From the NCBI RefSeq assembly GCF_028816475.1, contig NZ_CP118247.1, positions 2,100,001-2,164,000 on the forward strand: DNA of 64,000 nucleotides. The letters run 5' to 3'. The DNA is from Devosia rhodophyticola. Lineage in GTDB: Bacteria > Pseudomonadota > Alphaproteobacteria > Rhizobiales > Devosiaceae. The notes beneath the pieces were generated by a model. That model saw only the letters and a list, made by a program, of their open reading frames with translations, did not search any database and had not been told where the DNA came from. Shown piece by piece: positions 1 to 11,018 of this stretch. The number at the start of each line of letters is the position of its first letter. Position 1 is the stretch's first letter. Both the position numbers and the translations under genes were made by a program.

Positions 1-1995
<1,995 letters not shown>

Positions 1996-2244
1996 GTTCT
2001 CATTAATCAATGCTCGTAACGGCCTTGCCGTTACGATCTCTCTGCCTCACGGGTCAAAGACCCGCCGGCGGGGCGGCCAAAAAGTTGGCCGGGGTCGTTC
2101 GCTGCGCTCCTCCGGGAGCGCTGATGAAAAACCTGATACGCATTGTCGAAAACATCGGTCACAAAAAACACCAGACCAACGCTTCTTGCATGGGAAAGCG
2201 TGGTCCAAATATTTAACCAGAATTTACGCCAGCTGTTTTTCGCC

Positions 2245-2363
2245 GATCTGGTGGTTTTTGCGCGGTGCTCAAAACCCGATCCCATCCCGAACTCGACCGT
2301 TAAACACTGCTGCGCCGATGGTACTAAGTCTTAAGGCTTGGGAGAGTAGGTCGCCGCCAGGTC
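2245..2363 (+). rRNA. rrf: 5S ribosomal RNA
   Basis: About 119 nt. The 5' end GATCTGGTGG pairs with the 3' end CCGCCAGGTC. The interior holds the conserved blocks CCGATCCCATCCCGAACTCG and GGGAGAGTAGGTCGCCGCCAGG. It lies about 250 nt after the 23S gene on the same strand, the normal order of a bacterial rRNA operon. No tRNA is visible in the 23S-5S spacer. Confidence 0.95.
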
Positions 2364-2404
2364 TGCCAAAAACAGCTCAGTCTCTTTACAATCTCGAAAC
2401 AACA

Positions 2405-2436
2405 AAACCCCCGCACTAATCGTGCGGGGTTTTTTT
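2405..2436 (+). terminator. Rho-independent terminator of the rRNA operon
   Basis: CCCCGCAC (2409-2416) pairs perfectly with GTGCGGGG (2422-2429) across a five-base loop and is followed by a run of T. It ends the rRNA operon just before the convergent - strand gene that stops at 2642. The adjoining 2437-2641 holds no gene I can support. Confidence 0.9.
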
Positions 2437-2641
2437 GTACCCAAAATATCCACAAATCGAGCGCCAAACCCACCGCAAGCCCACCCCGCCAAGCCATAAA
2501 TGCGTCAAGCGGCACCCGCTCCAACACCGCCGACAGCCTGCTGGCGGTATATCGACCCGTCAAAAGCAATCCAACCTGTTCGAAAGCTGCTGATGGCCGC
2601 CTAGCTGCGGCGGGCGCTGCTTCCTGGGCCAGGCACGGAAA

Positions 2642-3763
2642 CTATTCGCCAAAGTACTTTCTGTTCAAATCACCCAGCAGGCCGTCTTCGTGAGCGCCAA
2701 CTACTTCCACTGTTAGTGCCTTGCGCAGGGCAATGTCGGGCGACAAGCCGAAGGCATATTTGTCGGGATGGAAGACATTGCCCACAACCGACAGCGGCAG
2801 TTCGGGATGGATATGGGCATAATATTCGAGCACGGGCTTGTCGCCAATCAAGGCATCAATTTTGCCATCAGTCAGCGCGTTTGCCAACTCGGTCATGCCG
2901 GTAAAGGGCACCGAGTTTAGGTTTGCCGCCTGAATAAAGCTCTGGGCTGTGCTGCCCTGGGCGACGCCGATGGTCTTTCCAGCCAAATCATCAAGGCTGT
3001 GAATGTGATTGTTGAGGGAAAGCGTGGTCATAACGCTGGTGATGCTAGAAGTCACATAGGCGAAAACGGCGATACCGCAAACCAGCCATATGCCTTGCCA
3101 GAAACGGCCGAGCCATCCGAAGAGATTTTTGCGGGAGGGAGGCCGACCAGAGGTCGCGATCGACATAACCGTATAAAAGCTTTCCGCCAGTCCGGCAGGC
3201 CAATGTCTGGGAAAGTTCTTGTCAAACCGGCGGTCAAAGAAGGTGAAGCCGACAGTTGCCAATACGATCACCAACGCAAGCCAGCCATAGGCCTGCAAAT
3301 AACCTGAATCGCGCAGTCCCGCCCATAGGCCCGCAAGGCCCGGCCCCTGATCCTCATTGACCATAATGCGCAGGCCGGCATCGAACCAGGGTTGGGTGAA
3401 ATCAATGCGGGCGGCACGGTCTTCGGTGACGGTCAAATTGGTCACGGCGACGTTGACCTGATTTGCCGCTGTCGCGTCGACCAGATCACTCAGCCTTTCA
3501 AAAGGCTTGTATTCATATTCGAGATTGAGGTTTTGGGCGAATGACTGCCATAGATCAATCGCCATGCCGGTGACCTGATCGCCATCAATCATGACGAAGG
3601 GCGGACTTTCGTAAACCCCAACTGTTAGTCGTGGACCGGATTGGGGCGCTCCATCTGTTGGGGTTGTTGTTTGGGCCAGCGTGGCGTTGATACTGATCAG
3701 GCTTATGATGAGTGAAACGCAAATGAGTGCGAAAGCACGGATTGGTATCGGAACATAAATCAT
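2642..3763 (-). CDS. Glutamate-receptor-like ligand-gated channel (periplasmic binding domain with inserted pore)
   Basis: A 373-residue protein with the layout of prokaryotic ionotropic glutamate receptors. A signal peptide (about 1-31) is followed by the first half of a bacterial solute-binding domain (about 44-140, with the ligand-site stretch DRAARIDFTQPW). Then come a membrane helix (about 159-176), a pore-loop stretch (SFYTVMSIATSGRP, about 195-208), a second helix (about 219-246, ending AYVTSSITSVMTT, similar in position and style to the SYTANLAAF gate of animal receptors) and the second binding half (about 256-370). The pore loop lacks the potassium-channel TVGYG signature of GluR0, so ion selectivity cannot be inferred. 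It may sense or respond to an amino acid. It is the last gene of the - strand block and is separated by 62 nt from the racemase-family gene. A plain ABC binding protein is excluded by the two inserted membrane helices. Confidence 0.8.
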   Translation of the reverse strand: MIYVPIPIRAFALICVSLIISLISINATLAQTTTPTDGAPQSGPRLTVGVYESPPFVMIDGDQVTGMAIDLWQSFAQNLNLEYEYKPFERLSDLVDATAANQVNVAVTNLTVTEDRAARIDFTQPWFDAGLRIMVNEDQGPGLAGLWAGLRDSGYLQAYGWLALVIVLATVGFTFFDRRFDKNFPRHWPAGLAESFYTVMSIATSGRPPSRKNLFGWLGRFWQGIWLVCGIAVFAYVTSSITSVMTTLSLNNHIHSLDDLAGKTIGVAQGSTAQSFIQAANLNSVPFTGMTELANALTDGKIDALIGDKPVLEYYAHIHPELPLSVVGNVFHPDKYAFGLSPDIALRKALTVEVVGAHEDGLLGDLNRKYFGE

Positions 3764-3825
3764 GGTTCACCGACTATAGGGGTGGCAGGATATTGGCGCT
3801 GCTATTGCCAGAAAATGCAGTCCTG

Positions 3826-4512
3826 TCATGCAAGGGCGGCTGCCACCAATGCGTGAGCGTGAAGTTCGGTTGTGTCATAGGTTGGCAATGGGCTGATGTC
3901 GTCATTGATCAGCATGCCGATCTCGGTGCACCCCAGAATGACAGCCTGGGCACCGCGTTGCTGCAGGCGAGCGATAGCGCTGACATAGGTTTGGCGCGAT
4001 TGGGGCGTAACCACGCCACGGCACAGTTCGTTGTAAATGATGGCATTGAGATTGGTGCGATCAACATCCGGTATCATTACCTCCAGCCCTTGGGCGATCA
4101 ACCGATTGCGATAAAAATCCATCTCCATGGTGAAGCTAGTGCCTAAAAGACCAATTGTATCAAAGCCATCGGCAAGCAAGGCTGCGGCCGTTGGCTCTGC
4201 AATATGGATAAAGGGTGTGTTCAGGTCGGCCTGAATGGCGTCTGCCACAATATGCATGGTGTTGGTGGCGAGACCCAGTATTTGAGCGCCTGCGTCAACC
4301 AGACCGCCTGCCACGCCATGCAGAATCTGACCCGCCCTGTCCCATTCGCCAGCGTCCTGTAGCGCGGCGATTTCGGCGAAATCGAGCGAATGGATAATCA
4401 GTGGTGCGGAATGCAGCCCGCCCCGTCGCCGGGCAGTTTCCTGATTGAGCACCCGGTAATAATGGGCGGTTGATTCCCAGCTCATGCCCCCGATCAAACC
4501 GATGGTTTTCAT
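3826..4512 (-). CDS. Aspartate/glutamate racemase family protein (YgeA-like)
   Basis: 228 residues, the normal length for the family. It opens with KTIGLIGGMSWEST, typical of the YgeA group of broad-specificity amino-acid racemases. These use two cysteines, one on each side of the substrate, to exchange the alpha proton. The second cysteine is present in GCTEIGML (about residue 195). At the first site, however, the sequence reads GLATNTMH, with alanine at residue 82 where E. coli YgeA has cysteine as I recall it. It may be a one-sided enzyme, use another base, or act on another substrate. It lies 3 nt from rppH and was probably transcribed with it. No signal peptide, so cytoplasmic. Confident of the family, not of racemase activity. 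Confidence 0.8.
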   Translation of the reverse strand: MKTIGLIGGMSWESTAHYYRVLNQETARRRGGLHSAPLIIHSLDFAEIAALQDAGEWDRAGQILHGVAGGLVDAGAQILGLATNTMHIVADAIQADLNTPFIHIAEPTAAALLADGFDTIGLLGTSFTMEMDFYRNRLIAQGLEVMIPDVDRTNLNAIIYNELCRGVVTPQSRQTYVSAIARLQQRGAQAVILGCTEIGMLINDDISPLPTYDTTELHAHALVAAALA

Positions 4513-4515
4513 GGC

Positions 4516-5052
4516 CTACACATGCGTAAAGCGCTGTGGAATGTCGGCGAAGGCGACGGCGACCTTTTCGTAGGCGTCCTTCTTGAATGGCACGATCAAT
4601 TGCGGGGTACGGCTCAGTTTTTCCCAACGCCAGGCGTCAAACTCAGCCGGATGTTTGCCGCCGCCTGGGGTGATGACGTCGATCTCGGCTTCGTTGCCGG
4701 TGAAAGCGAAGGCAAACCAACGTTGCCGCTGGCCGCGGTATTTGCCCTTAAGGCCAATCCCGAGGGCGTCGTCGGGCAGATCGTAATGGATCCACTCAGG
4801 GGCTTCGGCCAGAAGGCTGACACTGGTGATATTGGTTTCTTCGTGCAACTCGCGCAGGGCCGCCTTTAGCGCGTCCTCACCTTTGTCGATACCACCCTGA
4901 GGCATTTGCCAGGGCGCCCCGGCTTCGGCGCTATCCTCGGGGTCCGTTTCTGGCATGCGGCGGCCGATGAAGACATTTCCCTGGGCGTTGAACACGGCAA
5001 TGCCGACACAATCGCGATAGGGCATGGTTTCGCGGTCGAGTTTGGTGGGCAT
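4516..5052 (-). CDS. rppH: RNA pyrophosphohydrolase (Nudix)
   Basis: 178 residues. RppH removes pyrophosphate from the 5' triphosphate of mRNA and so starts RNase E-dependent decay. The Nudix box runs from Gly53 to about residue 75 (GGIDKGEDALKAALRELHEE), with the metal-binding glutamates at 68, 71 and 72. The glycine near its end is replaced by Asn74. The N-terminus PYRDCVGIAVFN and the segment IHYDLPDDALG match the RppH/IalA group rather than other Nudix enzymes. It follows the deacetylase gene by 11 nt in the - strand block. Confidence 0.93.
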   Translation of the reverse strand: MPTKLDRETMPYRDCVGIAVFNAQGNVFIGRRMPETDPEDSAEAGAPWQMPQGGIDKGEDALKAALRELHEETNITSVSLLAEAPEWIHYDLPDDALGIGLKGKYRGQRQRWFAFAFTGNEAEIDVITPGGGKHPAEFDAWRWEKLSRTPQLIVPFKKDAYEKVAVAFADIPQRFTHV

Positions 5053-5063
5053 GGGAAAACTTT

Positions 5064-6167
5064 CTATTGCATCAGGGCGGAGGCTGGCACCAGCACGAAG
5101 CCCTTATTGGCAAGGTCACGTGACCATTCTGAGACGGTGCGGATCGAGATGGGCAGGGCGCTGATGATGCCAATGGCACTGCCGCTTTGTTTGGCCTTGG
5201 TTTCAAGTGCGGTGAGCGCGGCTTCGATCGGCTCGCGGGCCGGGTTGTCATCGATCAACATGTCGGCGCGGGCAAACGGTACCTTGTTGCTGGCTGCCAG
5301 TTGTGGTGCGATTGAACGATTGGAGGAGCCATCGTCAAGATAACCAAGGCCGCGGGTGCCCAACTCTTCCATTACCGGCGAAAAATCTCCACCGGAGGCG
5401 GTAAAGCGGGCGCCCATATTGTTGATGACGCCGACATAACCACCGAACCGGGCCATGAGCCAAAAGAGCTTATCGAGATTGGCGCGAGGGGATTCGCCGG
5501 TCAAAAGTGTCTGGGGACCGGGATCATTGGTGGGATAGTCGAAAGGCTCGAGCGGAATTTCGAGAAAAATCTCGTGCCCACTGTTCTGGGCCGCCGACAC
5601 GGTTGATTTGAGAGCCTTGCCATAGGGGGCAAAGGCAAGAGTGGTGCCGGGCGGCAGCGCCTCGATGGCGTCCATGGTGCCGCTCTCGTTGATCCCCAAA
5701 CCCGAAACAATAATGGCAATTTTGGGTTTGCCGGTGGCAGCAGCCGTGTCATATGGGGCGGCATAGGCGGCAAACGGGGTGACGCCAGTGGCCGACTTTC
5801 GCGGTATTGGGCCGTCTTTTGTTTCTTCGCTAAGATCAGGCAGTACACCGGTTCTGGCTTGCTCGGCGGCGGCCTGGACCTGCTGAGCCGGAAACTGCTG
5901 GGGATCGGCGGTAATAGTTATTGGCCCGTCAATGGGGCGTTCGGCCAGTGTGCTGGCAACGGCGCTGCCCTCGCGCGTGGCGCTGACCGATGCTTCAGCA
6001 ACCGGCCGCCCGCCATCAGGATCATCAACCAGCACCAGACGCATCGCAAAGGCAAGGCCGAGCAGCAACACCATGCCGATAAGGATACGGCCAAGCGGAA
6101 AATGGCGTTTAGCCATCTGGCGGCGTTTTCTGCGCCCGGGCAGGGGTGTGCTTAAATTGTCCGCCAT
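5064..6167 (-). CDS. Divergent polysaccharide deacetylase family protein (YibQ-like)
   Basis: 367 residues. A basic N-terminus and one membrane helix (about 26-46) anchor a periplasmic domain. The C-terminal 220 residues (from PKIAIIVSGLGI) show the divergent polysaccharide-deacetylase fold of the YibQ family, with MGARFTASGG and YLDDGSSNRSIA as the most recognisable blocks. The middle linker is rich in Ala, Glu and Pro. It sits between ctpA and rppH, directly downstream of the EnvC-like and CtpA genes, an arrangement common in Hyphomicrobiales that suggests a role in the cell wall. Its substrate is unknown and catalysis has not been shown from sequence. Confidence 0.82.
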   Translation of the reverse strand: MADNLSTPLPGRRKRRQMAKRHFPLGRILIGMVLLLGLAFAMRLVLVDDPDGGRPVAEASVSATREGSAVASTLAERPIDGPITITADPQQFPAQQVQAAAEQARTGVLPDLSEETKDGPIPRKSATGVTPFAAYAAPYDTAAATGKPKIAIIVSGLGINESGTMDAIEALPPGTTLAFAPYGKALKSTVSAAQNSGHEIFLEIPLEPFDYPTNDPGPQTLLTGESPRANLDKLFWLMARFGGYVGVINNMGARFTASGGDFSPVMEELGTRGLGYLDDGSSNRSIAPQLAASNKVPFARADMLIDDNPAREPIEAALTALETKAKQSGSAIGIISALPISIRTVSEWSRDLANKGFVLVPASALMQ

Positions 6168-6277
6168 CGTTTCAGACCGCTCTGGCTGTGACGCAAAAAA
6201 TGGGGGCGAAGTGGCGAATCAACCGCTTCGCCCCGCTGATTTTTTATATCACACTCATCGACCCGTGTCGGCGGGGT

Positions 6278-7645
6278 CTATTTGGCTGCCTGCTCGGTTG
6301 GGTGAGGTGGGAAGGCTGGGTCAGTCTCCTCGCCATCAATCAGGCGAATGGCATATTGGAGCTGGGTATCGTCGGCTTTTTCGGGCGGCACATAGACCGA
6401 GGAGCCAACCGACGTTTCCTTTTGCCCATCAATCTTGATGTGTCCGGCCAGACCGGCCTCACCGATAATCTCATCCTTGCCTTTGAGTTCGTCGGGAACA
6501 TTTTGCAGCACGGTAATATCGGGCTGAATACCCAGTGCCTGAATGGAGCGGTTATCGGGGGTGTAATAACGCGCCGTGGTCAGACGCATGGCCCCATCGG
6601 CACCCAGTGAAATGATCGACTGCACCGAGCCTTTGCCGAACGAGCGGGTGCCAACAAGGGTCGCGCGCTTATGGTCCTGCAGGGCGCCGGCGACGATTTC
6701 GGAAGCCGAGGCCGAGCCGCCATTGATCAATACGACCAGCGGCACATTGGTCAGTTCCTTGTCGAGCGCATCGGGGGCCGCATCATAGCGGGCGCTATCC
6801 TGTGGGCCGCGTCCGCGCGTCAGCACGATGGCACCCTGCTTGAGGAAGGCGTCGGCCACATAGACCGCCTGATCAACCAGACCACCGGGATTGTTGCGCA
6901 GGTCCAGAATAATGCCTTTGGGGGGGACGTCCTTGCGTTCCTTGTAGATGCCGTCAACGGCTTTTTGAATGCCGATGAACGCCTGCTCGGAGAAGCGTGA
7001 CAAACGAACTACCGCCACATCGCCTTCCATCGACCAGCGCACAGCGCGCATGGCAATGGTGTCGCGGGTCAGCGTGAATTCGAGCGGATCGGAAACGCCT
7101 TCACGCACCACGGTCAGGGTAATCTTGGTGCCAATGGCGCCGCGCATCTTGCCCACGGCATCGTCCAGCGACATGCCCTGGACTTCCTCGCCGTCGAGCT
7201 TAACGATCAGATCGTTTGACAACATGCCAGCGCGTGAGGCCGGTGAATCATCGATGGGAGATACGACCTTGATGACCCCGTCTTCCTGCGTCACTTCAAT
7301 GCCAAGGCCGCCAAATTCGCCTGAGGTATCTTCGCGCATGTCCTGATAGTCGGCAGGCGGCAGATAGTTGGAATGAGGATCAAGCGAGGTGAGCATGCCC
7401 TGAATGGCGGCGCGCACCAGTTCCTTTTCGTCCGGTGGGTCGACATATTCAGCGCGAATGCGGTCAAAGATTTCGCCAAAGAGAGCAAGGTCGGAATAGA
7501 CCTCCTTAGGGTCGCGCGGCTGGGCCGGGGCCGTGCTGGTATCGGGCGTTTCTACCGGGGCCGGCTTTTCCTGAGCGATCAGGACGGTTGCCGGCACGAG
7601 TAGCGCCAATCCTAGTATGGCGGCGCGGATCTTGGTCAAACGCAT
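6278..7645 (-). CDS. ctpA: Carboxyl-terminal processing protease, S41 family
   Basis: 455 residues. A signal peptide (about 1-24) leads to a PDZ domain (about 112-185, FGGLGIEVTQEDG) and an S41 protease domain. The serine/lysine dyad is visible as Ser313 in GGSASASEIVAG and Lys338 in TRSFGKGSVQ. The enzyme cleaves periplasmic proteins near their C-termini and in relatives controls peptidoglycan hydrolases. That fits its place 6 nt downstream of an EnvC-like hydrolase activator. The start is chosen at the ATG preceding the signal peptide. About 110 nt separate its stop from the following deacetylase gene. Confidence 0.93.
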   Translation of the reverse strand: MRLTKIRAAILGLALLVPATVLIAQEKPAPVETPDTSTAPAQPRDPKEVYSDLALFGEIFDRIRAEYVDPPDEKELVRAAIQGMLTSLDPHSNYLPPADYQDMREDTSGEFGGLGIEVTQEDGVIKVVSPIDDSPASRAGMLSNDLIVKLDGEEVQGMSLDDAVGKMRGAIGTKITLTVVREGVSDPLEFTLTRDTIAMRAVRWSMEGDVAVVRLSRFSEQAFIGIQKAVDGIYKERKDVPPKGIILDLRNNPGGLVDQAVYVADAFLKQGAIVLTRGRGPQDSARYDAAPDALDKELTNVPLVVLINGGSASASEIVAGALQDHKRATLVGTRSFGKGSVQSIISLGADGAMRLTTARYYTPDNRSIQALGIQPDITVLQNVPDELKGKDEIIGEAGLAGHIKIDGQKETSVGSSVYVPPEKADDTQLQYAIRLIDGEETDPAFPPHPTEQAAK

Positions 7646-7651
7646 CTGGGT

Positions 7652-9085
7652 TTATCCACTTTGTGTCGTGTTCGAAGGGGGCGCCCACCAGCCGGTGGGG
7701 TCAATAGGCGCATTGTCTTTTCGCAGCTCAATATAAAGGGTCGGCTGGGAGTTGCCAGCACTGGTCGTGATGGTTCGGCCAATTGTGCGTGATCCCATGG
7801 TACCGATCGGTTCGCCCATCAGGACAAATTGGCCGATGGTTGCGGTCACCTTTTCCAGTCCTGCCAAAAGCACAGTATAATTCTGGCCGGTATTGATAAT
7901 GACGATTTGGCCATAATTGAGGTAAGGGCCGGTATAAAGCACCCAGCCATCGGCGGGTGCAACCACCTGGGCATCGGCGCGGGTCACGACCGAGGTGCCA
8001 TGAGCAATACCGCCAAAGCCGTCGCTGGCGCCATATTCGCGCACATCCACGCCGTTGGCGGGCATGTTCAGATAGCCGCGAGCGGCGGAAAAAGGGATGG
8101 CCGGTTCGGTGCGGGCGGTGTTGGCCAGCGCCATCTTGATGGCTGCGGTCGACAGAGTGACGGTTTCGCCCGCAGGGCTTGTTGTGGCGGCAGCGTTGAC
8201 CGCCTCATTGACGCTGGTCATGCGTTCGCCCAGTTTGTCGATCAGTTCCTTGAGGGTCTTGGCGCGTGTTGCCAGTTCGATGGCGGCCTGTTCCTCGGCG
8301 CGCAATTCGTCAGTCATCACCGAAACGCCCTGCTTACGCGCCAGGATCAGGGTGGCGATGCGCAATTGCTCTTCTTCGAGCACGGCATGATTGGCCTTGA
8401 GCAGTTGCTCTTCTTTCTGGGCTTCCTGCTTGATTTCTGTCAGGTGCTTGAGATCGGCAGAAACCGCTTCTGCCTTGGCGCGCAGTTGGGGGGCAATCGA
8501 GGCGATCAGCATGGCGCTGCGGGCCGAGCCCAGAGCATCGGCGGGATCAACGATCAATGCCGGGGGCGGATTGAGTGAAATGCGTTGCAGGGCCGCCAAC
8601 ACATTGGCGATCTCGGTATCGGCGCCATCAAGGCGCCCCCGTACTTCAAATTCCTGCACAATCAGGTCGTTGAGACGGGTTTCAACGTCAGCAACTTCAA
8701 TTTCCGCAAGTTTGACCCGCTGCCCGGCGGCGATCAGCGCGGCATTTTGCCTGGTGCGATCCCCTTCCATATCGGCAATTTCGCGCTTGAGCGCGTCCAC
8801 ACGATCCTGGCTAAGGGATATGGATTTTTCCACCTGCTCGAGCGCGTCTTCGCGTTCGGCTTCGGTCTGGCTGCTGGTTTGGTTGGGTTGTGCTTCGGCG
8901 TTTTCGCTTGCGGCGTCCGAGGGGGCGGCATTTTCTTCGGTGGGAAGGGCCGGTTCGTTGGCCGAAGGGGTTGTTTCGGTTTCGGAGGATGTCACGTCCT
9001 GCGCGTAAAGGGGACCGGACAGGCAAAGGCCTAGCACCACGCCTGCCGCCAAGAGTCCCAATCGCGTGTTGGCGCGCCCCGACAT
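7652..9085 (-). CDS. EnvC-like murein hydrolase activator with degenerate LytM (M23) domain
   Basis: About 477 residues. I use the ATG at 9085 because GGGAG lies 5 nt upstream and a signal peptide (GLLAAGVVLGLCLSGPLYAQ) follows; the frame is open to 9154. After an acidic Glu/Ala-rich linker comes a long coiled coil (roughly 85-300) and a C-terminal LytM/M23 domain. The zinc ligands of active M23 peptidases are not kept: GIAHGTSVVTR stands where H-x3-D is expected and LYIELRKD where HxH-type residues are expected. As in E. coli EnvC, it should therefore activate amidases rather than cut peptidoglycan itself. It is followed at 6 nt by ctpA. Periplasmic. Confidence 0.87.
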   Translation of the reverse strand: MSGRANTRLGLLAAGVVLGLCLSGPLYAQDVTSSETETTPSANEPALPTEENAAPSDAASENAEAQPNQTSSQTEAEREDALEQVEKSISLSQDRVDALKREIADMEGDRTRQNAALIAAGQRVKLAEIEVADVETRLNDLIVQEFEVRGRLDGADTEIANVLAALQRISLNPPPALIVDPADALGSARSAMLIASIAPQLRAKAEAVSADLKHLTEIKQEAQKEEQLLKANHAVLEEEQLRIATLILARKQGVSVMTDELRAEEQAAIELATRAKTLKELIDKLGERMTSVNEAVNAAATTSPAGETVTLSTAAIKMALANTARTEPAIPFSAARGYLNMPANGVDVREYGASDGFGGIAHGTSVVTRADAQVVAPADGWVLYTGPYLNYGQIVIINTGQNYTVLLAGLEKVTATIGQFVLMGEPIGTMGSRTIGRTITTSAGNSQPTLYIELRKDNAPIDPTGWWAPPSNTTQSG

Positions 9086-9209
9086 TCCTGCTCCCATTGT
9101 CCTGCTGGTCCCGACCGGGGCCGATAAGCGAATCATTTGCCCGCAGTCTAGCAAGGGGCGGACAAATCCGAGGTTAATAAGTCTTAACCATGACTCGTTG
9201 TCCCTATTT

Positions 9210-9692
9210 TCAATCGCCGCGATGATAGGGGTGCCCGGAAAGAATGGTGGTGGTGCGGTATAATTGTTCGGCCAGCATAATGCGCACCAGTTGATGGGGC
9301 CAGGTTAGCGGGGAAAATGACAGGGTCAGATCGGCGGCTTTGACAAAGTCAGGGGCAAGCCCGTCGGCGCCACCGATGACAAAACTTGCATGGGCACGCC
9401 CATCGTCCCGCCAACGGGCGACAAGGTTGGAAAAGTCTGGTGATCCGAGGGACTTACCGCGTTCATCGAGCGCCACCACAATGCCATCGGGCAAGGCGGT
9501 CCTGAGGTTTTTCGCCTCTTCGTTTTTGCGTGACGCAGCGCTTGAGGCGCGGGATTCCGTCAGTTCGATCACATCAAACCCGGTCAGCCCCAGAGGCCGT
9601 CCGCTGGCCATGGCGCGCGAAAGGTAGCGATCCACCAGTTCACGCTCCGGGCCGGCCTTCATGCGGCCGACTGCCGCAACAGAAATTTTCAT
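9210..9692 (-). CDS. rlmH: 23S rRNA (pseudouridine(1915)-N3)-methyltransferase
   Basis: 160 residues from the ATG at 9692, where the conserved start KISVAAVGRMKAGPE lies. The frame is open further upstream but without family similarity. SPOUT-fold features are clear: FVIGGADGL forms part of the SAM-binding knot, and the C-terminus has LTWPHQLVRIMLAEQLYR and HPYHRGD. It methylates the pseudouridine of helix 69 in assembled ribosomes; that site is base 1027 of the 23S gene in this window. It follows rsfS in the - strand block. Confidence 0.95.
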   Translation of the reverse strand: MKISVAAVGRMKAGPERELVDRYLSRAMASGRPLGLTGFDVIELTESRASSAASRKNEEAKNLRTALPDGIVVALDERGKSLGSPDFSNLVARWRDDGRAHASFVIGGADGLAPDFVKAADLTLSFSPLTWPHQLVRIMLAEQLYRTTTILSGHPYHRGD

Positions 9693-9791
9693 GCGCCAAT
9701 GCCGATCATCGTATTGGATGATTGATCGGCGGCGCATGGATCATGGGCGATATTGAACAAAATGCCGGTATTCACGAAGGTTCTAAATGGC

Positions 9792-10190
9792 TCAGTGCGC
9801 GTCTTCGGCAAATTCGGCCTGCCACATCTTTTCGATGTTGTAGAACTCACGCACTTCGGGCCGGAAGATATGAACGATGACGTCGCCTGCATCGACCAGC
9901 ACCCAATCGCAATGGGGCAGTCCTTCAATACGCGGCTTGGTGTAACCGGCTTCGCGCAATGCCTTGACCAACTGATCAGCGACAGCCCCGACATGGCGCT
10001 GCGAACGCCCGGAGGTCACAACCATATGGTCGCTCAACGAGGACTTGCCGGTGATATCAACAGCAATGGTCTGCTCGGCCTTGGCATCGTCAAGGCTTGC
10101 TAGCACGACATCGATCATTGGACGTTCCGGGGTTGCTTGCGCGGTTTCCGAAGCTTGTTCGGTGGGAGTTTTTGTGGGCATCTGGGCCAT
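9792..10190 (-). CDS. rsfS: Ribosomal silencing factor RsfS
   Basis: About 132 residues, similar to the usual length of 105-140. Blocks typical of RsfS are present: DITGKSSLSDHMVVTSGRS, HCDWVLVDAGDVIVHIF and REFYNIEKMW. The protein binds L14 on the large subunit and prevents joining with the small subunit when nutrients are scarce. The start is uncertain: ATG at 10190, ATG at 10181 and GTG at 10211 all lie in frame. Its neighbours nadD and rlmH are the common partners of this gene in bacteria. Confidence 0.92.
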   Translation of the reverse strand: MAQMPTKTPTEQASETAQATPERPMIDVVLASLDDAKAEQTIAVDITGKSSLSDHMVVTSGRSQRHVGAVADQLVKALREAGYTKPRIEGLPHCDWVLVDAGDVIVHIFRPEVREFYNIEKMWQAEFAEDAH

Positions 10191-10373
10191 CAATATTGGC
10201 CCCGTGCCCACGCCTGTACAGCATGGGTCATGCGTTTGTGCAGCATCCTTGGTTGTTTATCCGAATGGGCGCGCGTCGTTTCAAATGACAAGCGGTCAAT
10301 CCCGGTCCTGGTGACTATGATCACACCTCGTCAATATGCGCTTTTTTGCCAAATCGCGCAAGGTGGGGCTACG

Positions 10374-11018
10374 CTATTTCGTCGCCGTTGCGTGACGGCG
10401 GGCGCGGATGGCAGAGGAGGAGAGGTTTGACTGGCGCCCGTGCAGATAGACCCAGGCAGGGGATTTCTGCAAGGCGAGCGCGGTTGCGTCAGTCTCATCG
10501 ATCCGATAGCGCTCGAGCGCTTCGGCGGCGCGGGAGGCGGGGGCAAGTCGGGCCGATCCGGGGCGCACATAAATGGCAACCGGCACCATATTGGCAATAT
10601 CGCGCCAGCGCTGCCAATGATGAAATCCCACCATATTGTCCGCGCCCATGATCCAGACAAAGTGCCGGTCGGGCAGGGTCTGGGTCAGGAAACGAATGGT
10701 TTGATAGGAATAGGTAAAGCCTTTTGCCGCCTCAAAGCCGGTGACCTTGATTTTTGGATGGGTCATCACCTTGCGTGCGCCATCGACCCGCTGGGCCAGT
10801 GGGGCCAGATCAGCGTGGTTCTTAAGCGGATTGCCCGGCGTTACCAAAACCCAAAGCGCATCGAGCCCCAGCCGGATCAACGCCTGTTCGGCTACCAGCA
10901 GATGGCCGCTATGGGCCGGATTAAAACTGCCGCCAAACAGGCCGATGCGCATGCCTGCCCCGGAGGGCGGCAGTTGGGTTATGCCGTTGAGGTGTACGGG
11001 CGCCAATCGCTGGTTCAA
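10374..11018 (-). CDS. nadD: Nicotinate-nucleotide adenylyltransferase
   Basis: 214 residues. It transfers AMP to nicotinate mononucleotide in NAD synthesis. The nucleotidyltransferase motif [20 protein letters not shown] begins near residue 26, with the H-x-G-H signature inside it. The second motif, [10 protein letters not shown] (ISSTxIR type), lies near the C-terminus, and the substrate-site stretch [16 protein letters not shown] is intact. The first residues overlap the end of proA by 4 nt (11015-11018), so the two are translationally coupled. The gap between its end and rsfS is about 180 nt and holds nothing I can support. Confidence 0.95.
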   Translation of the reverse strand: MNQRLAPVHLNGITQLPPSGAGMRIGLFGGSFNPAHSGHLLVAEQALIRLGLDALWVLVTPGNPLKNHADLAPLAQRVDGARKVMTHPKIKVTGFEAAKGFTYSYQTIRFLTQTLPDRHFVWIMGADNMVGFHHWQRWRDIANMVPVAIYVRPGSARLAPASRAAEALERYRIDETDATALALQKSPAWVYLHGRQSNLSSSAIRARRHATATK

